DNA of 64,000 nt from Astrothelium macrocarpum (lineage: Eukaryota; Ascomycota; Dothideomycetes; Trypetheliales; Trypetheliaceae), in the NCBI GenBank assembly GCA_021030915.1, contig JAGEMR010000002.1, forward strand, positions 186,001 through 250,000, in the 5' to 3' direction. Both the position numbers and the translations under genes were made by a program. Below are positions 1-10,500 of this stretch, piece after piece. Under the pieces are notes generated by a model. The model saw only the letters and a list, made by a program, of their open reading frames with translations. It did no database searches and was not told where the DNA came from. The number at the start of each line of letters is the position of its first letter. Position 1 is the first letter of the stretch.

Positions 1-507
1 GCTTGCAGCGTTCAGCTGTGGACAGAAAGCTCACATCGTAATACCGAGGACATGATCACACCAGTCAGATCATCAAGGAGGCTGTCGCCTCGGTCTTTGT
101 CCTGGGGGCCGCCTTCTCCGAGAATTGTCATTTTCTACGACAGTTCTGTGTGCATTATTGCCATGAAAAAGAATGTCCGGATTTCACACCTTGATGAATC
201 AACAGCTTCACTGCATCTTTCTCCAGCTGACGAGAGGAAAGATCCGTCATTTGCAGTTTCAACCTTCAGAAACAGACCAGGAGAGGCGTTGCCTTCTCTT
301 CCTCTTACAAAAAGTAATTTTGATATGGAAGAAATGGAGAAAAGTGAGAATTGTCGTCACGCGGTCCTTGAATTTCACTCCGCTGCCGATGCTCAGCATT
401 TCCGACGTATATACATGGGACTAAAGCGGAGATGGTCAGATGATATGAAGAAGTTTGAGAAGATCAAGAGCCACATCGGTCCCGAAATTGGCTATGCGTG
501 GTCATAG
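1..507 (+). CDS. 3' end of an unknown fungal gene (partial)
   Basis: The reading frame is open from the first base of the window to a TAG at 505-507, so this is the 3' part of a gene that begins outside. About 168 codons are visible. The C-terminal 60 residues are charged and mixed hydrophobic (AVLEFHSAADAQHF, then a Lys/Arg-rich stretch), which looks like real protein and not random frame. Some fungal hypothetical proteins end in a similar short PH-like strand-helix unit, but I do not recognise the family and assign no function. The next gene is convergent and ends 56 bp away. An intron inside the visible part cannot be excluded, because the first 50 codons are less protein-like than the rest. 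Confidence 0.45.
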   Translation, partial: ACSVQLWTESSHRNTEDMITPVRSSRRLSPRSLSWGPPSPRIVIFYDSSVCIIAMKKNVRISHLDESTASLHLSPADERKDPSFAVSTFRNRPGEALPSLPLTKSNFDMEEMEKSENCRHAVLEFHSAADAQHFRRIYMGLKRRWSDDMKKFEKIKSHIGPEIGYAWS

Positions 508-563
508 CTTTCCGCGTTGCCAAGGTTTCATGAAGGCATCACATCTGCATGGACCTTACCTGC

Positions 564-2398
564 TTATAGGATCTTCTTGGCAATCTCATTTTTTCGGCTT
601 TTGCGATATCTGCGAAGATACTCAAGATATGTCCCGAATGTTAATACCAAGAGTACAAAGGATAGCACAATGAAGACGACAAACTCGCCTTCGATGTGGA
701 TGGAAAGTCTGTTCTTCACTGTATCAATGTTGACATAGTTCATTCCCATTATGGACTGGATGGCATATGCTTAGTGGACAGTGTTTTATGAGCACGGCGC
801 GAGCTTTGAAAGGCTTACCGAAGCAAGCGATGCTGGCAAATATACCAATGCCAGGAGTGTCAGCACTTTCAGTATATCAGTGTCTTGTGACGCTTTGTGC
901 GAGAGTTGCACGATCAGCTGGTTCTCCCTTTGCGTTAACACAGCCATCGCGTTTAGTGATGAGCTACTGTGTTGAAGGCTGCCTGAGCACCGAAAATCGA
1001 GGATTGTTCTGATCTGCTCGATAGTTAGATCGGACTTCCATCAAGGCGTAAATTCCACGCTTTACGTACGAGCGCGATTGTTCCATCAAGCCGCTTCACC
1101 ATGTTGTTCACTCGACCTATCTGAACGTTCGCGTCTACCATCAAAGTGGAAATGAAATCTAAATCATCTCCCTGCATCGAATCAGCTATTGGCATTGTGC
1201 TTAGTCGAGCTTGCATCTCCCGTAGGATATTTTGGTCCATTTCGAGTGCATGAACTAGATGATAAATTTTGTCTTGGAGGAACTGGATGCTTGTCGTGTC
1301 TTTGAAGCAAATATCGGCAATTGAAGGGGTGGTCCCTGGTATTTCATTAAGTCGTGTCAATTGAGCTTTTGCTTTCTACGAACTGTTAGATTTCATGCAA
1401 ATTCCCGATCAAAGAAGGACACGGACTAATTGGACGTATCTCTTCTCGAGATCACTGATGTAACATCTCCAGTTCTCCATCACACACGAAAAAATGGCCA
1501 TGTGTATTTTCTGCGAGGAGACCGTTTGACCGCATCGCCACAGATGTTTTAAACGCCGTTGAAGTGAGTGTGATGGATGCAAGATAATGAATACATCTCC
1601 ATATTCTCCGCCACATCTGTGGTATACCCCCGTTTGTCTTACTGACCATGGTTCGTCGGTCTCTGGTCTGCCATGTCTTTCTACATATTTGACAAGATAA
1701 GCCGTCTCTGTTACAGATTAGATCAATCTAGAAGAATAAAAAATTTGATCGAGGAGATCTTACCGGTTACAGCGCTCGTTTTGCTAGTCCGAAAGTGTAG
1801 ACCGCCATACGAATCATCTTCACAACCTCGTCTTTGACCAAATGCTCGGATAATATCGATGAATGGCGGGAAAACCTCAAATGCGGTGAGCAACTTGCGT
1901 ATACTACACTCATCTACTACGAGGTGCCCCCAAGAGCTTTGCTGCGGTATAAGTCTGATACGCGATCAGCTCTCTGGTCAGGGAAATTGCACTGTCAATG
2001 GCATCTGACATTAGTCGTGTTGCAGACTCATCCTCTCGCGTCTGAATTCAGGTATTAGTTGGGTTCTATTTATCACTGCTGGATGAATCAGACCTTAAGA
2101 AAAGCATCAAGTGTCAGTTCGTTCTCTATTTCCGTTTCGGTGACTGTGAGAATATCAGCTTATGATTGAAAGGGAACACCCGAAGTCTATCGGGGTTGCG
2201 AGATAACTCACCGTGCACGCCAAGTTCGACAACTTTGACCGCTATCTGATCAGATCGGCGCACGAATAGACGCGATGAGTCGGCACTCAATTGCTCGCAA
2301 TAGCTTTCATAATTATACTCGTACGCATCTTGGTCGCTTTTCGAGTAGAGATTTTCTGGATAATATTCCCACCCCTTAAGCTGGATTGCACAATGCAT
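564..2398 (-). CDS. CorA-like Mg2+ transporter-related membrane protein (fungal family)
   Basis: The product is a member of the large fungal family of CorA-like proteins with a soluble N-terminal domain and a C-terminal pair of helices. I assemble about 471 residues from exons 2398-2212, 2143-2094, a 14-nt exon 2041-2028, 1954-1764, 1707-1427, 1375-1070, 1013-819 and 755-564, and every junction keeps phase. Family marks are PWSVRQTGVYH in the middle, RLDGTIAL before the membrane part, LLALVYLPASLA as first membrane helix, then MGMNYV, which contains the CorA GMN signature, and a second helix (VVFIVLSFVLLVLTF) before a basic tail. The region 1955-2093 is the weakest part: a single intron breaks phase, whereas the 14-nt exon restores it. 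Substrate is unproven; many fungal relatives lack demonstrated Mg2+ transport. Confidence 0.8.
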
Positions 2399-3051
2399 GC
2401 CGAATTTGCTGCTTACGCTACCATGGAGGACAAGTGTTTAATAATAAGCGAGATCTATGTGATTTGCGCAAGCCCACAGCAAAGCATCTTATTTATAAAT
2501 GTATCTAGAACCACCGGCAACCACACGTATCGGGATGACTGTGCCGCATTATGTATTTGACCCGCTGGTACATTGTCCGTAGAAATGGAATTCAAGGCCA
2601 GTCGCAAAGTTACGATACTTCAGATGGATTCCTGAGGCACGGACCTAAGCTACCACGTCACCTCAAGAACATGCATGGTGTGCGTGTCTCGCTGCCTGCT
2701 CTTTTATATCCAATTAGGGATTTCATCCACAATTACTTGCTGCGTGACAACTGCGACCCCGCTTTGAGAGTGCACTACAGCAGGTAGGCGCCATGTATAA
2801 CGCCGGATATGAGCAAAGACAGCCTTGCAGACTTGCAGCAACAGTATTGGACGGTGAATGCACGAAGCGAGAAGCGGATCACATCAGTTCAGGGCCATCA
2901 TTATCGCCCATGATCTGCCTTGCTCGAATATGTGGTATTTAAGACTAGCACTTCTGTTCTGCCTTATAGATGTCCGTGAAGAGGCTGCTTCCGATATCAG
3001 CGGGCGTATTATCCTTTCGATTTACGAGCTTAACCACAAGGGCCTGGAAGA
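2399..3051. other. Intergenic, divergent promoter region
   Basis: This lies between the start of the CorA-like gene (minus) and the start of the permease (plus), so it should hold both promoters. Short frames are present on both strands but none has protein-like composition or splice sites. I see no repeat. Confidence 0.5.
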
Positions 3052-5390
3052 ATGGCACTACCTGAAAACGAGCGACCTGGTCCGGGCAGTGTCTCGGAAG
3101 GGAGCTCATCTTCCAAAGTATCCCAAGGCTTGGATTCTGGTCTGCCTTGTAGCGACGCATCGACTTCTGTGCCGCAGCACCCAGATGGTCAGATGAAATT
3201 GGGCCTTTTTGAGACTGCAATGGAATTGAATGGCAGGAATCTTGAGTCTGACAACGTGACGTCCCCCAACATTGATCTTGATCCATACGGTGAAGCAGGG
3301 GATCGAGCAAGTGTAGATTCCAACTACAGTGAGAATACAACGGTCCCGCGCAGGCACCTAGGATACGTACAGACCACATCGCTCATGCTTAATGCCACGA
3401 TCGGAAGCGGCATCTTTACTACACCTGGCTATGTACTTGCCTTGACCCGGAGTAAGGAGATCAGTCTTATCCTTTGGGCTGTGGGTGGTATCTATTCAGC
3501 ATTGGCGTATGTGAAACATAGAATTTTTTTGAGATCAAACCCAGCTTACTGTGATCTTTCAGCATGGTCATCTTTCTTGAATATGGCACTGCGTTCCCAT
3601 TCAACGGCATGGCTCTGATCTATGTACGTGTCAGAGAATATTCACAGTATATAAGTACATGCGTCTCACAGAACAATAGCTTGATGAAGTTTTCCCTCGA
3701 CCAAAGCTCATGGCTACCGTCGTGTTCTCCATCTTCTGGATACTTTTTGCAGGTACAGTAACCGCTTCAAAGACTGTTGCGCAGAGCATTCTCTCCGTTG
3801 CGAATCCACGCACTCCAACGTCGGAAATCTCAAAAGGCCAGTTGAAGTTCACAGCAATCGTGGTTCAGACCGTGGTATGCTTGGTCTTGTACTTCACCCG
3901 TCGTCTGTGCTTCGTCTTCAACAGCATTTCTGCTCTTTATAAAATTGTTCTCCTTCTTTTTATTTTCGTTGCCGGCATGGTCGCGAGTAGGAGAACCGAT
4001 TCTGGGCTCATGGATTTTGATACGAAATTTTCCGGGTACAATGGCACCGATGCTTTGACTGCGATGATATATATCCTGCTGTGTTACCAGGGCTGGGAGA
4101 ACGCCAATTATGTAAGCTCCTGGGATTGTCAGTGGTCATCGCAGTCGAGGAACTTGCTAATGGATCGAAGGTTGCTGGCGAGATCAAAGACTGTAAGCGC
4201 AATCTCAAGTGGGCCGCCGTAACAGCTATCGCTATCTTGACTTCTCTATATATGCTCGTGACGCTGGCATTGGTATGCTAACCTTCATGACCTCCTCTAA
4301 AATAAGTCAGCTCACGAAATGTGCCTAGTTTTCGGCGACTGATTATGCTACACTCACTAATGAGGATGGCCAAGCAAACGCTGCTACTCAATTTGCGGAA
4401 AGGGTATTTCAGATGTAGTACATCAAGAAGACTTGCTCACGGAAATATTAGGTATTTGGCTCTTCGACCGGTATGCAGATTGCTATTGCTTTGTCGGTAT
4501 TCAGTGATCAGGTTATCTTTACCTATACGAGCGCAAAAGGTACGAGAACATTGCAAGAATAAGGAATCACGCCTAACCAAGCAATCAGTCAAGCAAGCTA
4601 TTGCTTGGCAACGCATCATACCTTTCTATCGGTTTTTTGGGCATCAAGACCACCGTCTCGATAGTCCCGGGGGGGCTCTCTTTCTCCATTGGATCTTTAC
4701 TGTCATACCACTCCTGGCAGTAAACCTAACAACCGATCAACGCCCGTTTTTCTCTGGTATATATGGCTATGGCTATCAAATAATGTTTTGTGGGTTTATG
4801 ATATATCAAATCCGTGGGAAAAAAACTAATTTACTTTCACAGTATTCCTTGGTATCGGACTTCCGCGGCTTCAGAGCCGAATGCGTTTGCTCAACAACGG
4901 CTGGAAACCATTATACCTAACGAATCGGGCTGCTCTCTTGCTCATATCTTTTATTTTCGCTTCGGTCAATATTATTATTCTAGTCGTTGAAGCACTTCCA
5001 AGCGAGAGCGGTACTACACCTCGATTCTACTGGCCTATTGCTCTGGCCAGTGTCTTTGCTTTGGGCGTCATTTACTGGAGTGTCCTCCGAATACTTGAAG
5101 CCCATGTGCTGAAGAAAAGGACAACTTTAGGTTCAAGAGTCGGCTTTGAGGTTAGCATTTATCAGGAGGGTGACGAAAACGTACCGGAGGAGATGCAATC
5201 TCTTATGAGGGACGCCGCAGAAGACGGCACAAGACGAAGGGTTCAGTACAAGGTTTGTTGCCTCCTTTCAAACAGTGTTTATATACTGAACAACCGATCG
5301 TCTGCGCAGGTTTCAGGTCCTGTTTCACGATTCCGTGATGGATTGCATAAATTCAATGACCTGATGTTCAAAAGTCTCGGCTATAATTAA
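3052..5390 (+). CDS. Amino-acid permease, APC superfamily (MUP1/LAT-like)
   Basis: This is a predicted plasma-membrane amino-acid transporter of about 634 residues. A soluble N-terminal tail of about 105 residues precedes the first helix, which carries LGYVQTTSLMLNATIGSGIF; the GSGIF turn is the substrate-binding unwound helix of the APC fold. Later marks are CYQGWENANYV in helix 6-like position and QRIIPFYRFFG in a cytoplasmic loop, both as in fungal methionine-permease-like (MUP1-type) proteins. Eight introns are needed: 3507-3562, 3624-3679, 4112-4170, 4273-4328, 4404-4451, 4540-4588, 4790-4842 and 5253-5309. All keep phase; the third has a clear TGCTAAT branch point. The C-terminal tail is hydrophilic. 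The exact substrate cannot be read from sequence; methionine or another neutral amino acid is the family expectation. Confidence 0.85.
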
Positions 5391-5706
5391 AAAGACACGC
5401 ATCAAAGCGTCTTCTAATGTGCTCTCGTAAGTTCTTTAAGGTCTTATGTGACTTGAGTCTATTGGAACATTGCCACTTAATTGCTGACATAGTCAGTGTA
5501 CTAGTGCCAGCAAAAATACTGCCTCCAATTCAAATCACCAATGCCTTCACCAATGTCAATTATACATCTCATTCGAGCTTGAATTGGACCAAGGACTAGC
5601 GTAAAAGCAAGTTGTCATACTGATGACTTCTATTGTAAAGCGGGCACTCGTCAAGGTTCCGGGATTGTCTTAGAGGATGGGTTTATCACGCTACCAACTT
5701 CCAAGA
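5391..5706. other. Intergenic, convergent 3' ends
   Basis: This is the short spacer between the 3' ends of the permease and the 90-residue gene. It contains no frame with coding character and no repeat. Confidence 0.5.
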
Positions 5707-6114
5707 CTAGCAACTGTTATCCCAATATCCGGTTCTTGTGAAGTATCCAGGATAGCTCAGCCTCTCCAAAAGCTTGATTTCGTCCTGTTTGTAATGCCGT
5801 TAGTCAGGCCCACGAAATTTAGGAATATCCCTCAATACATACGGCCGTAAGCCATCTCGTAACAAGAATGCGATGATGATCGAGTATTATCTAAGAAAAA
5901 ACTTATATTAGGTGTGATGAATTTTTAGGGGCTCGTTGTTAAAGCCCAACCAGCCAGGTTCGCTTACCTCTCGACTCCAGTAGGCTCCAAACTCGTTCCG
6001 TCTTGCGTTGATATACTTGTCTAACTCTTCCAGCTTTATATAACGTCTAGGTATGTCTTGGTAAGAGTATTGCGGCTGCAGCGATGCCGTATCAATCGGG
6101 TTTCGATCGGTCAT
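5707..6114 (-). CDS. Small three-exon gene, 90-residue protein of unknown function
   Basis: Three short exons join without breaking frame: 6114-5968 (49 codons), 5890-5843 (16 codons) and 5784-5707 (25 codons plus TAG). Both donors fit the consensus (GTAAGC, GTATGT), and the second intron has a CTGACTAAC branch point. The protein begins MTDRNPIDTASLQ and is hydrophilic; its middle (RYIKLEELDKYINARRNEF) looks helical, and the third exon has several aromatic residues (SYPGYFTRTGYWDN). There is no signal peptide, membrane helix or cysteine pattern. I do not recognise a family. The phase-perfect splicing argues for a real gene, but transcript evidence is absent and the start could lie in a further upstream exon. 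Confidence 0.45.
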
Positions 6115-6914
6115 TTCTGGGATGCGCTTGCTGGCACGAGCGCAGGAAAGACATGAGGAAGGTTTGTCTTACTGAACACAAGTTGAAAAGCAAACAACAG
6201 CCTTCGCTGGATACGAGACTAAAGTTTCAGATGTTAGTATGAAATCCTTCGCACAGATTGGCAACAGGCGAGGCGGCAAACTTATTTCAGGATGTCAATC
6301 TTTTGTAGAAAGGATGGCTCAAGGCTGCGCTAGGTCCGCTGCCTACTGCAAGCATATCACTCGACTTACCTATCTGGATTGCATTAATTTAAATGCATGG
6401 CTGCATGTTATTGTGGCCTGAAACTTTCTGCGTGCATTCGGGCGGGCCCCTTGCTATCATGCATGTCGACTGTTACGATAAAAAGCATGCGGCCCCAGCA
6501 AGATGACGTGCTCGAATGAGATGCGGAACATTAAGGAGAAATTCTTCAAAATTCTCTGTGTTCATTGAATTCTCCTCTAGCCTTCAGGCTGCCAAAGGGC
6601 ACAGTGGCTGCAACCGCGAGCAATACATCACTTTGCTTTCATCATTTCCCACATTTAGGCAAATGTATTCCGTAGATCGGATAGACGAGAGTTCGGACTT
6701 GAAGTGCGCTCAATTTAGCCAGCTGCATCGATGATCCTGGTAAGGTAGTGAGCAGGAGGTACACTCGGAATATTATAAACAAAGTACCCAAACAAGATGC
6801 TTGGCACCGCTGATCAGAATCAATGTCCTCGAAATCAGTTGCCTTCTTTTTAATACGAAGACGCCAGTGTCTGACCGGTCATATCCCTTCCACCAAGTTT
6901 CGGAAAGTTGCCAG
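6115..6914. other. Intergenic, divergent promoter region
   Basis: This 800-bp stretch separates the starts of the 90-residue gene and the ACC-synthase-like gene. Its short frames are not protein-like. I see no repeat or RNA gene. Confidence 0.5.
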
Positions 6915-8544
6915 ATGGCCCACCTCTCGGAACGTGCTCTCTCCTTTGTGCATCCCAACGAATTGCGTCTCGAGATGAGGACGGCTTACAATGCCAATCA
7001 ATTCGATCCTGTCACGAATAAGGAAGGCATTATCTCGTTAGCAGTTGCAGAAAGTAGGCTGATGTGAGGAGATCCTTTTACTAAAATAATACACACGTTA
7101 AATTCCATGACTCCCAGCGTTGCTTGCACGCAAATCAGTGATAAATGTTTCTGACGGAACACCGGTAGGCACCCGGAGATTATCAGCTACATCAACAACC
7201 ATTTCAAAATCAATCATGAGCGTTAGTGCAGTTTCGACGCATTTTACAGGCGACTGAAATGAGCAGTGCTCACCTACGGAGACGGGCCACTAGGTCTCTA
7301 TAAGCTTCGTCGAGTGGTTGCAGACTTTCTAAATAAAAAATTCCTTCCTTTTAATCCGGTCGATCCCAATCACGTCAACGTGGTTGGCGGTGTTGGGTCT
7401 ATGCTCCGCTGCCTTGGATGGTGCTTCTGTGACGAAGCCGAGGGCATCCTCATAGGCCGACCCTTGTACGAGGGATTCATCAGCAATTTAGAGGGTCGTG
7501 CGAGGTAGGTGCAGACACGTCCTTGGCCATCGCCAGGACTGTTGAAACTGTGCTTGGTGACCAGAGGAGTTTGCTTAAGCAAGAGAATAGTGTCAAGCCG
7601 GTTTTGGTAGATTTTCACAATACTGATCCAACAGGAGTTGAGGCTGTTGAGAGATATGAACAAACGCTCCAGGAATCTGAAGCAAAGGGAATCAAGATTC
7701 GAGCACTGATACTAGCGCATCCACACAATCCGTTGGGAAGGTGCTACACCCGCGAAGCTCTTGAAGCCTATCTCAGATTGTGCGCCAAGTACAATATCCA
7801 TTTTATTAGTGATGAGGTCTACGCTATGAGCGTGTTCTCAAATGAGGATGTTCCCAGCCCAGTCCCTTTCACGTCCATCCTCTCCTTAAATATCAAGCAA
7901 TGCATCGATCCAGCTTTGGTCCATATGTTATACGGAATGACCAAGGATTTCTGCTCAAATGGGTTGTGGGTTGGGGCGCTGATATCACAAGCTAATCCTC
8001 GCCTGAGCGAATTAGTTGCCTTCTCAAAATTAGCATATGCATCTTCAATGTCACAGCATGCATGGGCGATCATGCTCGAGGACGATGAGTTTATAACCAA
8101 ATTCTTCCAAACATATCAAAGACGCTTAGCATTTGCATACGGGAGATGTACCAAATTCCTGAAACAAAACGACATTCCGTATCAGCCGACATCAGCAGGT
8201 CCCTTCGTATGGATCAACCTCTCAAAACGTCTATCGCAAAATACTATTAATGGCGAACGAACGCTGGCTAGGAAATTGTTCCAGCACGGCCTTTTCGTTG
8301 CTACGGGCGAAACATATCATGCTGAGGAGAATGGTTGGTTTCGACTAACTTTCGCTCTACCGGACGAGACGATGAATGTAGCTTTTGAGAGGTAGGCTAT
8401 GTTTCACTCTCTCTACCAGCCTAAAAAAATCAATACTGAAATTGCTGAGACAGGTTCACATCAGCTCTCAATGCCTTGAGGGGGGAAAATAGCGAACCGC
8501 CCTATCAGAACAAGCCCGTTTTGAGTAAAGGTGATGGATCGTAA
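6915..8544 (+). CDS. PLP-dependent class I/II aminotransferase, ACC-synthase-like
   Basis: The product belongs to fold-type I PLP enzymes related to 1-aminocyclopropane-1-carboxylate synthase. With introns 7064-7168, 7222-7266, 7505-7590 and 8392-8453 it has about 443 residues, normal for the family. Visible marks are LTYGDGPLG, HPHNPLGR (the conserved Asn), SDEVYA (Asp and Tyr at the cofactor), Lys265 in GMTKDF (Schiff-base lysine) and WFRLTF near the C terminus (substrate-carboxylate Arg). The residue eight after the lysine, normally an Arg that binds the PLP phosphate, is Trp273 (codon TGG). Start 6915 gives MAHLSERAL, as in relatives. Many fungal members are aminotransferases or lyases and do not make ethylene precursor, so the reaction is open. 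The third intron could instead be 7505-7536 (32 bp), but the longer one fits the family alignment better. Confidence 0.85.
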
Positions 8545-10500
8545 ATCTTGGCGGAACGGGATTGGCTTCTCTTTGCTCCCAATGTTGCCTTGATCTTTTG
8601 ACTGCAACAGTCTAGCTACCTGAGTGTACTCTTGATAAGTACCATGTATGATGACGTTTGTGTCTGCAAGGTTCTTAACTCCCGATGCGCTGCATGAAGC
8701 GAATAATTCTCCCGAATCCTGTCTCTCGCCCTTCGGTCGACTGGTGTGATTTAGGGCTGTGGTGACGTGTTGGTAGCTGTATCTTGCCAGGTGCATGCAT
8801 CAACTGCCGTTTCTTAGCCGTGGTCTGATATGCGGAGTCGTCACTATGGGATCTGCCTTGCAGTGCCGTTGAAGGCTGCTTTACTCGGATCAGCATCGCA
8901 TAAAAGGGACTATTGTCTGCCTCTCCGACTAGGCAACAAGGCTTTTGTAGCCCATACGGTGTTAGTAGAAATCCTCCTTGTCAATCGAACATTCCAGATA
9001 ATTTCTAGGCATCAGTTGTGCTCGCATAAGCGCCCGTAACATCTTCGCCAGACTCGAGGTCATGGAGAAAGTCGACAGGATTGGTAAAGGTGCTATAATC
9101 AAGATATCAAGGAGCGATGAAAATGTGATAAGTACGTCAAGATGCTTCTCTATGCACTTCATGGCCGAAATCTAATCTTCGCTCTTGGTAAGGCCTGGTC
9201 ACAGAGAGTGGTCATACAATGTCTTGGAAGGCAAACTGGCCACTGGAGAATCTCCTCGATGGGATGTCTTCGGAGGAAGTGGGAGAGCTTTTGAAGATGC
9301 AAACTTGCGTGTTCGAACCTATAGGGTCTGAAGGCGAACGGGAACGTCACACCGAATTAGCTTGGGGTAATTAAGCCATTTCAAGCGCGATTCCTTGGCA
9401 ATGATCGAACTCGGTCATTTGCCAAACGATTGACACAGACAACAGAGGGAATGGATTCAAGAAGGACAAAGGTTTTCCATGGTTATGATGGTCACAGAAG
9501 ATAGAGAATATACTCTTGCCCCGATCGCAATACGCGATAACGTGTAAAGCCGCGCCCTGATTCTGCAGTTTCCTGATACTTAGGACTTTGCTAGGACTGT
9601 CGTTAGCATCACCCAAATCTGTGTATTGGCGCTGGTCAGGCAATCACTTTTTCATCATTAAAATTGTTCTATACCATGCTGAGACTTTTTCGGCCCAACG
9701 TTCCATAAGGCATAGACCACGCGGTATAGTAACGACTGCGAAAGCAACCAAAGTGTTTGTATGCTGGCTAGTGTTAACGGATAATGAGGATTCCACGTAG
9801 ACTACGACATTTCTTGTTGCAAGAGCTGGTGGTCCCTTTAATTTCATTGCATCCCTTGTTGGTGCGAGTATACGCATAGATTGCTGAGTAAGCTGTTCAG
9901 CAACGAGCCGTTATTTCACGGCCGCCCTCTGTAAACTGTATGGTATGCTTGGCGCACGCCGAGGATGTGTTAGAAAATCAGGGCACAGACCGAATGGAAT
10001 CACTTGTCGAAAATTGAGTCAGTATTAGAGACCGTGTACAATTTTGGCAATGTTCTCGTCAAAAGTGCAGCCGCTAGCAAACCTTGCTCCGATTCCTCAA
10101 CATACTCGTCAAACTAAGGTAGTTCTCGTTGCGATGTCCATTCATAGCACATACCGAAATGTGCGAGGACCTAAAGACGTTGTCGTCGTGACTTACGTGT
10201 CTTCCATTGTAAGCCTGAGAATAGTGACATGATATCATTAGTCAGTGGAGAAATGTAGCTTGTATTCACCAGCCTCAGCCATCACCGGTCGAGGTGGCTG
10301 AGCAATTGCCGCCGCGTTTGTTTCCAGCATCTTTCAGCTTGGGCAAACCTGAAGCTCCAACATTCCATTTCTTCTATCCACGTTTCCCTTAATACTGCAC
10401 TGGCTGCGAGATTCTCTCTGTGGCAGTGAGTTGATTTTTTCCCTTGCTATCCTACACTGACATTGAATTCCTAATTGACCTTCTCTGCCTCAATCCAACA
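8545..10500. other. Long stretch without a secure gene
   Basis: Almost 2 kb without a supported gene. The minus strand carries one long frame at 9371-9912 broken by a single TGA (listed separately), and several shorter unconnected frames. The last 500 bp should contain the promoter of the vWA gene; a pyrimidine-rich tract lies just before its ATG. Confidence 0.4.
9371..9912 (-). pseudogene. Possible gene remnant: long frame with one internal stop
   Basis: On the minus strand one frame is open from about 9912 to 9371, roughly 180 codons, except for a single TGA at 9646-9644. Both halves have mixed, protein-like composition (for example YVESSLSVNTSQHTN before the stop and IFCDHHNHGKP after it). 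A CGA-to-TGA change would explain the break, as would an unrecognised intron. No family is recognisable, no clear start is visible, and a chance open frame of this length is possible, so confidence is low. Confidence 0.2.

Noticed and set aside
4112..4170. Apparent +1 frameshift in the amino-acid permease after the residues ENANY
   Set aside because: A 59-bp GT-AG intron with a TGCTAAT branch point resolves it exactly and gives NANYVAGEIKDC in phase, so the gene is intact.
7505..7536. Ultra-short 32-bp intron in the ACC-synthase-like gene
   Set aside because: It keeps frame but leaves about 18 extra residues not expected in the family. An 86-bp intron (7505-7590) also keeps frame and joins the conserved parts directly.
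3052..8544. Permease plus PLP enzyme as a possible small biosynthetic cluster
   Set aside because: There is no synthase, oxidase, regulator or shared promoter. The two genes are separated by a convergent small gene, and proximity alone is weak evidence.
9300..9330. GTTCGAA string resembling a tRNA T-loop
   Set aside because: No acceptor stem or anticodon arm can be formed around it, and other GTTCGA strings in the window fail in the same way.
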